Assembly: GCA_020152595.1 (NCBI GenBank)
Contig: JAIGNY010001587.1
Coordinates: forward strand, 2,040,001-2,104,000
Source: Chiridota heheva
Taxonomy: Eukaryota; Echinodermata; Holothuroidea; Apodida; Chiridotidae
Direction of reading: 5' to 3'
DNA length: 64,000 nucleotides
The notes beneath the pieces were generated by a model. That model saw nothing but the letters and a program-made list of their open reading frames with translations, was not told the DNA's origin and did not search any database. Numbering within the stretch: the stretch's first letter is position 1; the number at the start of each line of letters is the position of its first letter. The translations under genes and the position numbers were made by a program. Shown one piece after another: positions 43,756-54,526 of this stretch.

Positions 43756-44057
43756 CACGGCTGCGTTCGCTTCTAAATTTATTATGGGATGATACCTTTC
43801 TTCAGTTTAAAATGATTGAAAATCGTAAAAAAAATTATAACTTGCTGAATGTCCTGTCCTGCCACCAATGTTCCCTTAATGATAGACGCATTACACATCA
43901 CACGATGACAAAAACAGAAGAAAAAATGCAAAATTTGTACTCACCTATGTGCCAAGAAAGAAGACGAAAAATAGTAGCATGTGGAGAAAAGAAAAGGAAA
44001 GATTAAATGCAATCATGATATCTCAAATAAATTATTACAATTTGAGGTCCTTATTGG

Positions 44058-44292
44058 GACACCCCAACATCAAGGGCACTTTGATTTGTCCCAGGACAAA
44101 AACCGAAGGCAATACGCTAATACACAACTACGTAGCTGTTGCAGGACGCACTGTAGTCAAGTATGGCACATTTAAGTATGCTACGGTGTATATACACAGG
44201 CCTACTGTGATGTACTATATACAAACACTATTGTTAGAAATATTGATTGAGGGCGCTGGAAAAGGAAGCGCCCATTAATGTTGGGGCGGCAT
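44058..44292. mobile_element. TIR element with ACCCCAACAT ends
   Basis: The left GGACACCCCAACATCAAGGG and the right (reverse complement) GCCGCCCCAACATTAATGGG are inverted ends of about 20 bp with roughly 75 percent agreement. The interior is about 190 bp and contains TTTGTCCCAGGACAAAAACC. No coding sequence. Confidence 0.55.
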
Positions 44293-44396
44293 ATTGCCAT
44301 GTTATAAATGGCACTTTACAACCTAGTTATGCATTGAAATGACAAAAATATAAGAAAAATCAAATCACTAATTTCTTACATAATTTTTACACCCAA

Positions 44397-44953
44397 GTTT
44401 GCTATGCTCCTTACACGCGGTTTGCTATGCTCCTTACACGCGGTTTGCTCTGCTCCTTACACGCCGGTTTGCTCTGCTCCTTACACGCGGTTTGTTATGC
44501 TCCTTACACGCGGTTTGCTATGCTCCTTACACGCGGTTTGCTATGCTCCTTACACGCGGTTTGCTCTGCTCCTTACATGCGGTTTGCTATGCCCCTTACC
44601 GGTTTGCTATGCTCCGGTTTGCTATGCTCACGTTTGCTCTACACACGCGGTTTGCTATGCTCCTTACACGCGGTTTGCTATGCTCCTTACACGCGGTTTG
44701 CTATGCTCCTTACACGCGGTTTGCTATGCTCCTTACACTCAGTTTGCTATGCTTCTTACACTCAGTTTGCTATGCTTCTTACACTCAGTTTGCTATGCTT
44801 CTTACACTCAGTTTGCTCTGCTTTACACTCAGTTTGCTATGCTTCTTACACTCAGTTTGCTATGCTCCTTACACTCAGTTTGCTATGCTTCTTACACTCA
44901 GTTTGCTATGCTTCTTACACTCAGTTTGCTCTGCTCCTTACACTCAGTTTGCA
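44397..44953 (+). repeat. 23-bp minisatellite with two variant blocks
   Basis: About 24 units of GTTTGCTATGCTCCTTACACGCG. Up to 44734 the units carry CACGCG; from 44735 onward they carry CACTCA, and most then have CTTCTT in place of CTCCTT. A few shortened units lie near 44597-44645. Because 23 is not a multiple of 3, all three plus frames stay open for 181-201 codons; none is a gene. The sharp variant switch suggests two separate amplification events. Confidence 0.95.
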
Positions 44954-45120
44954 TCTTCTTAGCTGTATTTGATTTAAGAGTGTTTCAGCTGCGTTATAAG
45001 GTGACATGATTTTGTTTACATCGCCATTTTGTAGGACAGGATACTGTCAACTGCTGTACACTTAGTTAGATTTATATATGTTTGCATGTATTTATATAAC
45101 ATTTTTTTGTAAGAAAATTA

Positions 45121-45361
45121 TGCCGGATTCTTCCTGTGCCGTTGGTTGCACTAGTAGATGTGTGCGGGGAATGAAAAACCTGATCCTGATTGGCGTTCCA
45201 AGTGGGTTTCTACTGTACGACGCGGCGGCGACTTTCAACCTACAGTTCACACTAGGACTTGCAGCGAGCATTTTATCAGTCCAAAAGCATGCCTTTTAAC
45301 AGGAACATTTATAACACATAAGAATATTAAACTCATGCAGCCATATTTTCAGATCTTGTGA
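45121..45361 (+). pseudogene. THAP zinc-finger, near complete but frameshifted
   Basis: From ATG at 45121 the frame reads PDSSCAVGCTSR, the first Cys pair of a THAP C2CH finger. After a shift near 45160-45180 the other frame continues PDPDWRSKWVS (conserved Trp) and RTCSEHFISPKAC, the closing C-x2-H-F, then LLTGTFITHKNIK to the stop at 45361. Order and spacing match a THAP domain of about 85-90 residues, a DNA-binding module of P/Kolobok-type transposases and some host regulators. The frame shift and its repeat location argue against a working host gene. A missing splice site rather than a true frameshift cannot be ruled out. Confidence 0.7.
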
Positions 45362-45404
45362 TAGAATGTCATAGTTTTTAATTCATATACTTGAAATATC
45401 AAAA

Positions 45405-45455
45405 ATCATTGTGTTGAAAAATCATTGTGTTGAAAAATCATTGTGTTGAAAAATA
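45405..45455 (+). repeat. 16-bp triplicate GAAAAATCATTGTGTT
   Basis: Three perfect 16-bp units head to tail inside the THAP repeat copy 2, in the part missing from copy 1. Confidence 0.85.
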
Positions 45456-46070
45456 TCTAAAATTTTCAAAATGGTAGTTTCCTACCTAAAAGCCTAGCTC
45501 TATTGTCTATTATTTCTAATATATCGAAAATGGGGTGGTGAACATATCAAATAGGAGTGGGAAAGTTTTAGCCATGACAGTAACAAAGGCATTTTCATGA
45601 GTTTACCCTAGCAAAGATATTTTTTCCAGAGGTACTTCAAATTTGAAATATGTAACATTGCATAAGGCTTTAACATTAGGATAGCAAAGGATCATGGAAA
45701 ATATCATAAAATGGTGGCTTCCATGTAGCAAAATGTTCCCATTTTTAGGAGCATTTATGTTCCCATTAATAGGCATGCTGTCAGACTGTTTATATCAGGT
45801 GTGTAGGCTTTGTCTAAGTATAAAAAACAATCAGATGGAATTCACATAAAAGTAAATATATAAAACTTAAAAGAAAATATGAAGCAAAATCGGAAGCGAA
45901 CAAAAAAAAACTGCAATCAGTAAAAATTCGCTGAAATGGTATAGGTTAGCATGTAGTATGTTTGTTGTACATGTGATGTGACTGAACTGTGTGAAGACGC
46001 GTGAAATGCAACAAAACCCTGCCCTGCAAAATGGCTTCCAGTGGAGTCACATGACGAAATCCCTCTATAC

Positions 46071-47504
46071 AGCAGAGTTGTGGAAATTAGGGAGGGATAT
46101 GGGAGGGGTGAGATGAAGGCTCAGTGACACAATTCGATATCAAATATGTCTGCGGAATTATGCGGATGATGATGCCGAAGAGGTACATATAAGTATGCTT
46201 TTTGTGATTCACGGTTGGCCAATTAAAGCACCTATTTTGGCAGATCTTTTTCAAGGCAAATTATATTTATCTACAAATTAAAACAGACACCCCCCCAAAA
46301 AAACCCACTGAATTATGATCTTTGGATGAACTGCAATCACATTTTCTTTCTTCCAATATTTACAGAATGTTCCTGATGCAGAATTGAATAACACCACTAT
46401 ATAGGCCTAATAAATCAAGAATACATTTTCTAACCCAACATTCAGGAATTCATTAATATACTCTGTAATTAAACTGGATAGCATTTAAAACTGCAAAGGC
46501 TATTAATTATGCTCTACTTCAGCTTTAACGCATTCAAATTCCCTCCATGCGTGCTGATATCACCCACAAAAACTTGGAAAACATGGTATCCTAGCAACAA
46601 CAAAAACATATTGTGATTACACAAAGATCTTGCTCTTTTAAACTAAATATGATACGCACCAAAATCTCACGAAACACTTGACATGATGACACATTTTTTG
46701 CGATTCACTGGGATTATAGAGGGAATTTGTATCTTTAATCTTCCACGATATTTCTGCATCCTGTAATTTTCCTCAAAATTGTACTTCTCTCTGATCAAAT
46801 AACCCAATCCAAGGTCTTCATAAGACGAGGGAATCAACCAAACAAATATACGGTGGAATCCCTTATCCTTAAAAATCAATCAACAGAGCTAGAAGCAGAT
46901 AGACAGAAGAATTTGATTTCTGGCTCATTCTACTTTAGAGGGATATATTAATAACCTAGAAGCCAGTCATACATTCATCAGATGGATTTGAATGAAATGT
47001 GTGATGCAAGTGATCGGAAATTTTTGCAAAAATGATCTAGAACATGACAATCTCATGACAATCGCATATAATTGTTAGAATATAAATTCAAAAGGGTGAT
47101 AAATTTCTATAAGGGCTATATGCGACAGATACAGACCTGAATATGGGCATAGACACATATTTGTGTAAATGTAGGGGTGAAGGGGGAAGGGGGAGGAGAC
47201 AGTGTTTTTCAAAACCATTTGTATTTCTTTTTAAATATGCTGGAAAGTATGTGGGGGGAGCGGAACAAGTTATCCCTGTCCCCTGGAAATTACGGCCCTA
47301 GTCTACAAACTTCAACAATTTTGACTCATAATAGGGATGCAATAATGTTAGGATCTATGGAAGGAACCTCAAAGATTTACTTTCATGAAAATGGTTATTG
47401 AAAAAAAAAAAACATCCTTCCCCTCTGGCAATGCCCATGTTAGAAGAAAGGTGAACAGATCACTAACTTTTCCCACACTTATGGTCAGGATACCTAGAGT
47501 TAAA
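46071..47504. other. Gene-free stretch; G-rich dispersed fragment at 47173-47305
   Basis: No coding sequence. The segment at 47173-47305 (GGGGGAAGGGGGAGGAGACA ... CCCTGGAAATTACGGCCCTA) shares its ending with 61557-61582 and, loosely, with fragments near 755 and 2665, so it belongs to a dispersed repeat. C/A-run near 46288. Confidence 0.5.
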
Positions 47505-47812
47505 AAAACTTAAATCCATCCGAGGCATTAGGTCCGTAGGGCCGGTGCTAATATCCCTGGTTTCCATGGCGCAAGCAGATGAGAGGTGTGACTTAACAGC
47601 TGCATATAGACAGAATAGGGGAAGTGCCATTTAGACAGAACACCAGTCCATTGCAGACTATAACTCCTGAGCAGTGCTGGTACTCATTTTACAGCTGAGT
47701 GGACTGGAGCAAATGAAGTTTTTGCTCAAGGACTCAATGCAGCGCTCGCTCATGACGGGAATCAAACCATGGCACCCTTTGCATAACCCATTAACCACCA
47801 AGTATATTTACT
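47505..47812 (-). mobile_element. tRNA-derived SINE, minus strand
   Basis: On the minus strand the element begins TTGGTGGTTAATGGGTTATG (A-box-like) and has GGTTTGATTCCCG (B-box-like) about 35 bases on, the spacing of a tRNA-type Pol III promoter. A tRNA-unrelated body of about 230 bp follows, ending GCACCGGCCCTACGGACCTA and ATGCCTCGGATGGATTTAAG. A 3'-end-only copy is at 50030-50098. The widespread words CTGGTACTCATTTTACAGCT and TTTGCTCAAGGACTCAATGC lie in the body. No target duplication was identified. Confidence 0.65.
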
Positions 47813-47904
47813 ACCTGCAGAAAACAGTACAAAATTGACTTTGTTTGGTGGTGTTTAACAGCACTAGCTGTAAATTATCAGTGTGGTCAATAATGCCAGA
47901 GAGG

Positions 47905-48408
47905 CAGTGGCATAGCTAAAGAAGAGGAGGGGGGGGGGGGGGTAATTTCTCTCCTGGCCGTAAATTTTCCAGAATTCGAAAAATTTGTGCAGATTTTAAT
48001 TAACAAAATAGAAAATCAGTACGTTTTCCTGGTAATCCTGATGAAAGCAATCTGTCTGTTCAGTTGTACCAGTACTCAGTTACAAAATTTCCGACTTTTC
48101 CCTAAAAATATCTAACTTTTCCCTTAAAATATCTAACATTTCCCTCAAAATATCTAACTTTTCCCTTAAAATCTCAAGATGTTTTCCTAAAAGTCTCAAA
48201 ATTTTATCCTAATTTTTTTGCAGTTTTTCCTCAAAATATCTTACATTTTCCTCCCAATTTCTTAATATTTTGCCCAAATTATCAGATATTTCCCCCTCTA
48301 TTTCTTTATATATTGTTTAAAAATATCCGCCTTTTTCCAGTGGGGGGAGGGAGGGGAAAATTTGTACGGTCTTCCCCCTCCCTGCAAAAAAGTCTAGCTA
48401 CGGCACTG
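47905..48408. mobile_element. hAT-type element, 504 bp, perfect 8-bp TSD
   Basis: It begins CAGTGGCATAGCTAAAGAAG and ends AAAGTCTAGCTACGGCACTG, so its inverted termini are CAGTG-C-TAGCTA. The flanks are CAGAGAGG on both sides (47897-47904 and 48409-48416), an exact 8-bp target duplication. The interior has a long G-run (47928-47941) and a degenerate tandem of CTAACTTTTCCCTTAAAATA units (about 22 bp, 48080-48300). No transposase. Confidence 0.9.
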
Positions 48409-48416
48409 CAGAGAGG

Positions 48417-49086
48417 TTAAGGGGGAGATGTCATGTAGGTGGGAGTGGGAGAAAGAGGTGTGCCTATAGTTATAATGTACCTTTACAGGAGACTGCTTGG
48501 AATGCAATTTGAGTCAACTTGAGTGGGCAATATTGAAAGAATTCTAAGATCTTTATTTTCTGAAGTAAATCCTTTTGTTTTTGAATTACAGTAATTCTTC
48601 TTTTTAGATCTTGTCATTAAAGGGAGCGCTCGATTGAAAAGTATTTTATTGGAGTCTCCAAAATAATCCTGTGTGTGTACACGAACAATCCAAAGCCTCC
48701 TAGACTTGAATATTCATATTCGGCTGCACTGCCGATAATGCACATAGGTATAAGTGTAGCGTAATCGGCCGGTTGTTAGGACTTAATAAATAAACAGGAA
48801 GTTTATTTCGTTATTATTTTTCTTGGAAACGTGGTCACCCAAACGTTCACCCAATATACTTTGCTTGGATGGTTGGAATGTATTTCAATGGTCAAATTTG
48901 GTAATGACGAGTTCTGATGTTGAGTCCTACTATTGTTAGGCAAGTGTAACATTAGGACGTGATATTTTAAAAACATTGACATTACAGTCCAATGCTCATA
49001 GTTATACTCCACTACATTACTAACTACAGCCTTCTGGGCTATATCAAGCTTCAAGTTTAACGTAGGCCCGCTTTTGTCGCCTTCGT
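48417..49086. other. Gene-free stretch
   Basis: No element recognised. The minus frame 48803-49054 has no family signature. Confidence 0.4.
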
Positions 49087-49235
49087 CAGCGGCGAAACTA
49101 AAGGGGGGAAGGAGGGGCAGCTGCCCACCCTTCTTGGGCCCAGACCGGGCCCTATAAAGGGGGCCCGTAAGAAAAATATACCATTATACCTAGATACCAT
49201 GGCCTCACTCGCCCCCGACCCGTAGCATGCCTCTG
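49087..49235 (+). mobile_element. hAT-type MITE, GGGCCCTATAAAGGG family, copy 1
   Basis: It begins CAGCGGCGAAACTAAAGGGG and ends CCGTAGCATGCCTCTG. The flanks are GCCTTCGT (49079-49086) and GCCTTCAT (49236-49243), 7 of 8 identical. The core GGGCCCTATAAAGGGGGCCC then AAATATACCATTATACC is shared with 53035-53190 and 62240-62374. Non-coding. Confidence 0.85.
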
Positions 49236-50029
49236 GCCTTCATACATACAATACCAAGGCCTAACGTGTGCAAAAGGTACACATAATTATATACATGCAT
49301 GAATGTTCCAGAGCACTTGACGAGTAAACAAACTGCGGGAGGGCAGTAATTCATACTAAAAGAGGTGGGGGTGTGCAGCCCACCAACCTAAAAACAATTA
49401 CCCAAAGTTTATGACAGATTTTTTGGTAACCACAGTATGAAATTATACAATTTTGATACACAGTATGAAAGAAGTCAATTTTATACTTTGTATTGATATT
49501 TCACTTTTAGGCCCATGCCTGGGAAAGCACACATAAGTCACGATGACTTGTTTTCAGAATGGATCGATCCTTGGAATTTGCCAGTATGAATATTCAATGA
49601 AATATTGTAAAAATGGACCAGCAGTACAAAATAAACAGAGTAAAACCTCATTATTTGGGACCTGCACTATGAAAATAATGAAAACATTTTGTTTTTTTAA
49701 ATGAAAAAATTTTTACCCACAATTTTAATCATGTTCACAGAAAATTAGGGAAGAACTTTATAAAGGGCTACATAAAAATTTCAAGCTATCCTTTTCATCT
49801 TATCAAAAATCTAATAATGTATATGGTCAGCCATAATTTAAAACAAGTGTGGGAGGAGCTGTGGTTGGAATGGATTACATAAAACCCTTATAAATAAATT
49901 ATTGAAACATCCCTTTCAATAAGAAATAACAGAAACCTTTTATCTAATGAATTATGAAGGTTAATTTATGTAGATTAATTCAGTTCTTTTCATGATAATT
50001 GATCACGGACAAATCACAATAACAAATCT
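49236..50029. other. Gene-free stretch with a repeat fragment at 49634-49690
   Basis: AACAGAGTAAAACCTCATTA then TTGGGACCTGCACTATGAAA repeats the sequence at 10003-10045, a dispersed fragment. Otherwise nothing is recognised. Confidence 0.5.
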
Positions 50030-50098
50030 AGCTAAAGCTAAATCCATCTGAGCCATTAGGCTCATTGAGCCGGTGCTTATCCCCGGTTTCCATCAAAC
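50030..50098 (-). repeat. SINE 3'-end fragment
   Basis: GCTAAATCCATCTGAGCCAT, TAGGCTCATTGAGCCGGTGC and TTATCCCCGGTTTCCAT correspond to the 3' end of the SINE at 47505. The tRNA-like head is absent. Minus orientation, 5'-truncated. Confidence 0.6.
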
Positions 50099-50164
50099 AA
50101 ATTTCTGCCATACAATCAAATTTTCATTGATTTCTAATGCATTGGTGAATCTTGAATACGGTAT

Positions 50165-50480
50165 GTGCCCTTATAATATACCGTATTGAATGTATTAGGC
50201 ACCCCTGCTCTATTAATCCATTCTTATAATGATAACATAATTTATTTGAAGACTTATAAACTATTCAAGTTGTACATTCTTGGCTTTTTTTGTGTCTAGT
50301 GCCCACAATGTTATTGTGGGGCTAGAACCAGTTCACCCAATACAGTTTGAATAACACACTGTACGCCAGCCATCCTAAGCATTGATGCTTATTAGGAGAA
50401 ACTTTGGGCTCAAAAAATGGGGCAATTCTATTTTCGTAAGCGGCCTGGGCGCTTAATACGTCAAATGTGGCAATACAAAC
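50165..50480. mobile_element. MITE, ATACCGTATTGAATGTATTA family, copy 2
   Basis: The ends are ATACCGTATTGAATGTATTA followed by GGCACC and, inverted, TTTGACGTATTAAGCGCCCA. The interior has GACTTATAAACTATTCAAGT, TTTTTTGTGTCTAGTGCCCA and GGAGAAACTTTGGGCTC, matching 5905-6215 in the opposite orientation. Non-coding. Confidence 0.65.
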
Positions 50481-51040
50481 ATCAAGCAGAACTATGATAA
50501 TTGAGACAATAAAATCTGAAGGAAAAAAAATATCATTATTATCTTGAAAGATCTCACACTGTTATTGTTTTTAGAGCAGTTTGAATATGGAAAAGTGAAT
50601 TGTGGGTAAATATTTCAAAACTGCTCCTACTGCGGTACTAGTTCAACTTTTTAATTTATCAGAGTGGGAATTAAGGGCGTAGCCTCAGTGAACAAACATA
50701 TTATTAATGTGCTTCTACAAAAATCCTTATCCATCTAATACAAGTTATCATGCATATAGCCACAATTGTATTATTACTTATAACCACAGAAAACTAAAAA
50801 GAAAATGAAAGAATTGATCAAAGGAATAAAATTCTTTCACTCTGAGGCAAAATATCTTTTTGAAGACAACATTATTTTATATTGTGTTTATAATTGAAAA
50901 GAAACCTTTGTTTCCTTCCTGCATAATAAATAGTTAAGCTTAAGTGGGTCAATTCTTAAAGGTATATATGGACATGTAGAGATTATACAATCACCAGGAA
51001 GAGCTTGAAATTCTGCACAGGGTAGTCTTACGACAGTGGG
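50481..51040. other. Gene-free stretch
   Basis: AT-rich, no element recognised. Confidence 0.4.
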
Positions 51041-51505
51041 ACCCAAGGGCGCAAATCAGTCATAAATAATGGTGGGACCCAAGGGCGCAAATCTTTTTAA
51101 GTGGAGCACCACCATCGCGTAGCTAAGGAAGAAAATTTTGCTGAATATACCCCCTAGATAGCTAGATAGCCAAAAAAAAACACTTGCCAGACCTTGCAAG
51201 GTGCTTCTTACCTTTTGTTTTAGATCTCATGACTTAGAGAAATTTAGACTTGTAATAATTTGGTGAAATACATGAGCGCCGTTAGGCCGAATTAAATTGG
51301 AAAATTTATATTTGGAATTAGTTCTGCCGGATCAAATTGCGCCAAAGTTCAAAGTTTAATACTGAAGTACCCGAAATACAACGTTTTGAAAACCATTGGT
51401 CAAGAAAAATTGGTGGGGACACAGTATATCATGTCCCCACCACTAAAAAAGTTGGTAGGGACGCGTCCCGCTGTCCCCACCTGGATTTGCGCCCTTGGTT
51501 GTACC
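51041..51505. mobile_element. TIR element with ACCAAGGGCGCAAATCCAG ends
   Basis: The left end GGGACCCAAGGGCGCAAATC occurs twice (51039 and 51072), the second time followed by TTTTTAAGTGG. The right end is CACCTGGATTTGCGCCCTTG followed by G. The shared inverted word is CCAAGGGCGCAAATC. GTGGGGACACAGTATATCAT and GTCCCCACC repeats lie just inside the right end. The doubled left end may reflect a nested or tandem insertion. No coding frame. Confidence 0.65.
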
Positions 51506-52206
51506 TATAGTTTGCGAGGTATAACTATAATCAAGTTTGAATCATTGTTAATGAATGCAAAAGTTGTCAGCTCAAAATCTATGTTATTCTTTAAAATTCT
51601 GTACTAAATATCAGTCACTGAAAATCAGTAGATTTTTTTCCTTCTGCTAAATTTTCAAAAAGGGTATGATGGAAATTCCAAACCTCTTGGCTCAAGTACG
51701 TCTAATAAACGGTGGTGAAGAATTGAACAACAATAGGTGAACAAACATGTGGAAATTCATAGATTTTCTTGTTGCAATGACACAAAATCACACTACATTT
51801 AATCATTTTGTTAATGTTATTTTCATCTGTTAAAGTATATTTTTTACCTCAAGTACAGGATAGCAGTGGCAATACACCTGAAATAAAATAATCATGATTG
51901 GTAAAATCAGAAAATGAAAAAGAATCAGGATGCAAAAAAATTAATTTCAAGACCCCTAATATTAGCTATACTAGTATAAATGATAGATTTAAATTCCTTA
52001 AAGGTCATCTATCCTGATTAAAATGTGGCGTCGTACAATGTATTCCAAAACGATACTGATTGGCCTATCAAGGTAAGTTCATGCTGTACCATTGGGTTTC
52101 GACCAATCAAAACACAGAATCTTAATTTCATTTACCTCGTATGTTCATTGAGAATTTGTATCCCTTGGATTCCTCCAACCTAACACCCTCGATTTTCTCA
52201 AAAGCA
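51506..52206. other. Gene-free stretch
   Basis: No element recognised. Confidence 0.4.
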
Positions 52207-52702
52207 GGGGTAATCCACACCTTCAAACCCAAGACTCTTGACAGTTCACTCGCTAGCAACCAGCTATTGCTACACCATACACAACACAGGGGTAATCCAC
52301 ACCTTCAAACCCAAGACTCTTGACAGTTCACTCGCTAGCAACCAGCTATTGCTACACCATACACAACACAGGGGTAATCCACACCTTCAAACCCAAGACT
52401 CTTGACAGTTCACTCGCTAGCAACCAGCTATTGCTACACCGCATACACAACACAGGGGTAATCCACACCTTCAAACCCAAGACTCTTGACAGTTCACTCG
52501 CTAGCAACCAGCTATTGCTACACCATACACAACAAAGGGGTAATCCACACCTTCAGACCCAAGACTCTTGACAGTTCACTTGCTAGCAACCAGCTATTGC
52601 TACACCATACACAACACAGGGTTAATCCACACCTTTTAATCAAGAGCCTCTCCACAGTTCACTTGCTAGCAATCAGCTATTGTTACACCATACACAATAT
52701 CT
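52207..52702 (+). repeat. 82-bp tandem repeat, six units
   Basis: Units start at 52207, 52289, 52371, 52455, 52537 and 52619, with the word GGGGTAATCCACACCTTCAA. The period is 82 bp, except the third unit, which is 84 bp because of an inserted GC (CACCGCATACAC). The last unit is the most diverged. Frames over it (52141-52704) read the array and are not proteins. Confidence 0.95.
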
Positions 52703-53034
52703 AAGCTTCAAGCCAGAAGCCTGCTTTGCAGTGAAGTGGAACAGATTAGTCATTGACATGCCCTAAAAGTAAATATGCATTATATGCCTGGAGGAATTTG
52801 TACAATGCCCATGAATAATTGATGGACCATTCCTCCTAAAGAGAGTTATTTCATCAACAACTAGCCTTTAATGTATGAAAAGTGAAAAAATGATCAATCT
52901 GACCTAGAATTCAGAAAATGTTTAACAAAAAATGTATTTATGTTTAAAGGAAGATATGTAGGTCAATCCAGGCAAAAACGGGTTAAATTATATCAAAATA
53001 ACTTTGAAAATGTTTACGAATATTAGGAAAAACT
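52703..53034. other. Gene-free stretch
   Basis: No element recognised. Confidence 0.4.
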
Positions 53035-53190
53035 AGTGGCGTAACTAAGGGGGGCAGGGGGAGGCAGCCACCCTCGACCCGGGCCCTATAAGGGAGCCTG
53101 TGAAAAAACATACCATTATAACTATACACCATAGGGGCCCACAGGGCCTCAACTCGCCCCCCAGCCCATAGGGCCCTAGCTATGCCACTG
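53035..53190 (+). mobile_element. hAT-type MITE, copy 2, perfect 8-bp TSD
   Basis: It begins AGTGGCGTAACTAAGGGGGG and ends CCCTAGCTATGCCACTG. The flanks are GAAAAACT on both sides (53027-53034 and 53191-53198), an exact duplication. The first C of CAGTGGCG appears lost on the left. The core GGGCCCTATAAGGGAGCC and CATACCATTATAAC match 49087 and 62240. Confidence 0.9.
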
Positions 53191-54369
53191 GAAAAACTGG
53201 AATTTTAGAAAAGGCTTATTTAAGTGTAAAAACTCAGAAAGTTAGAATCAGAAGAGTAGGTAACAATTAATATAAGAATCAGCAGAAAAGATTAAGGGAG
53301 TTTAATAAGTTTACTCATTCTTTGCAAGCGTTTTTTTTTTTTCGTTTTCCCTTTTGGTCAATTTTCTGCTTAATTTTGTTAACATTGAGAGGAAAACTTG
53401 GAAACTATTGAGAGAAGCAATTTCAAGCAAAATTTGAATCCGTACTTTAAAGCTTGATCACATTTCAAACATTCACTGCACCTATGATGCTTGCTATGCA
53501 AAAGACATGGAAAAGATTCTTCATGGAAAAAAAATTTAACAGCTTTACATTCCCTTCATATTCAATTATTTGTATAACCAGAGGGAAATCAATAAAATCC
53601 AATGACTGAAATATTCAGGATACTTAGAATTTCATGCAACTTGCAGGTGGCGGAAACAATGCATCCTGTTTGGAACAGCTTACAGTCAGCAGAAACGAGT
53701 CAGAAACATGACAATCAGGCAAATTATATGCAACCTATTGACCTTAAATGAACTAAAGATTGATGACAGCAGATTTAACACCATTTCACTTTCACAGGGC
53801 ATTTGAAAGATGGATAGAAAGAAAATTTGATTTTCAAAACACTTGTAGGTCTAAAAAAATGTTTTCTTTACTTGTGTTTATAAAATGTGGCATTCCAACA
53901 TGTGCAAAAAAACGTAACATACGTACACATGGAAAATATATGTAGACAGTTGGGCACGAAAAGACATTTTCTGCACAAATGTTCTTTTAAAGACATGCTG
54001 TCCAACTCTTTAGAAGTCATTTCTGAATGAAATAAACCTAGGGTTGTTTACGGTAGAATCAAATTTAGTAGAAAGCATGCAACAGGATTCCCACGTGGTC
54101 GGAAAATTGGGAAAAGGTCGGGGAAAATGAAAAGGGGGATTTCCAGGCCAGGAAAGTCCTTGAATTTAATTACCAGGTTTGGAAAAATGCTCTTCAACAA
54201 GCATTTTTTTTTTTTTTATCTGGATAAAAATCATTACAGTAGCAGGGTTTGGGATTGGGGCTAAACATGATCGGGGATATTTACAGTGTTACACTGCAAA
54301 AATAAGATATTTGAACATAAAAAAATTGAGGGGCAACAGCCCTTGGCCTTCGAAATTTCAACCCCCATA
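53191..54369. other. Gene-free stretch
   Basis: AT-rich with T-runs near 53331 and 54204. Frame 53760-53945 is unsupported. Confidence 0.4.
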
Positions 54370-54411
54370 ATGATAATAGTAATAATAGTAATAATAGTAA
54401 TAATAATAATA

Positions 54412-54450
<39 letters not shown>

Positions 54451-54526
54451 GTAATAATAATAATAATAGTAATACTAATACTAATACTACTAATAATAAT
54501 AGTAATAATAAAAGTAATACAAAAAT
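54370..54526 (+). repeat. (TAA/TAG)n microsatellite at a LINE 3' end
   Basis: ATAATAATAGTAATAATA-type trinucleotide repeats run about 155 bp. They abut the 3' terminus of the minus-strand LINE, so on that strand they are its TTA-rich tail. The frame 54286-54534 (I/V only) is an artefact. Confidence 0.9.

Larger units (their letters stand above)
44985..46070 (+). repeat. THAP-domain repeat, copy 2 (fuller)
   Basis: Similar to 16163-16760 at both ends. It starts TTTCAGCTGCGTTATAAGGT, GACATGATTTTGTTTACATC and CCATTTTGTAGGACAGG. It ends AAATCGGAAGCGAACAAAAA, CCCTGCAAAATGGCTTCCAG and TCACATGACGAAATCCCTC. In the middle about 525 bp are present that copy 1 lacks. Ends CATGA..CCATTTTG and (inverted) CATGTGACT..CCATTTTG are weakly inverted, as in a DNA transposon. 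It carries a THAP finger but no catalytic domain. Confidence 0.75.

Noticed and set aside
43737..44278. Three overlapping plus-strand frames of 64-109 codons
   Set aside because: They cross MITE borders, overlap one another, and show no recognisable domain.
44399..45009. Three overlapping plus-strand frames of 181-201 codons, the longest in the window
   Set aside because: They are the three translations of a 23-bp minisatellite; none is favoured by codon use or a domain.
52141..52704. Tandem-repeat protein with HTFKPKTLDSSLASNQLLLH units
   Set aside because: The unit is 82 bp with an 84-bp exception, so frames break between units; non-coding array.
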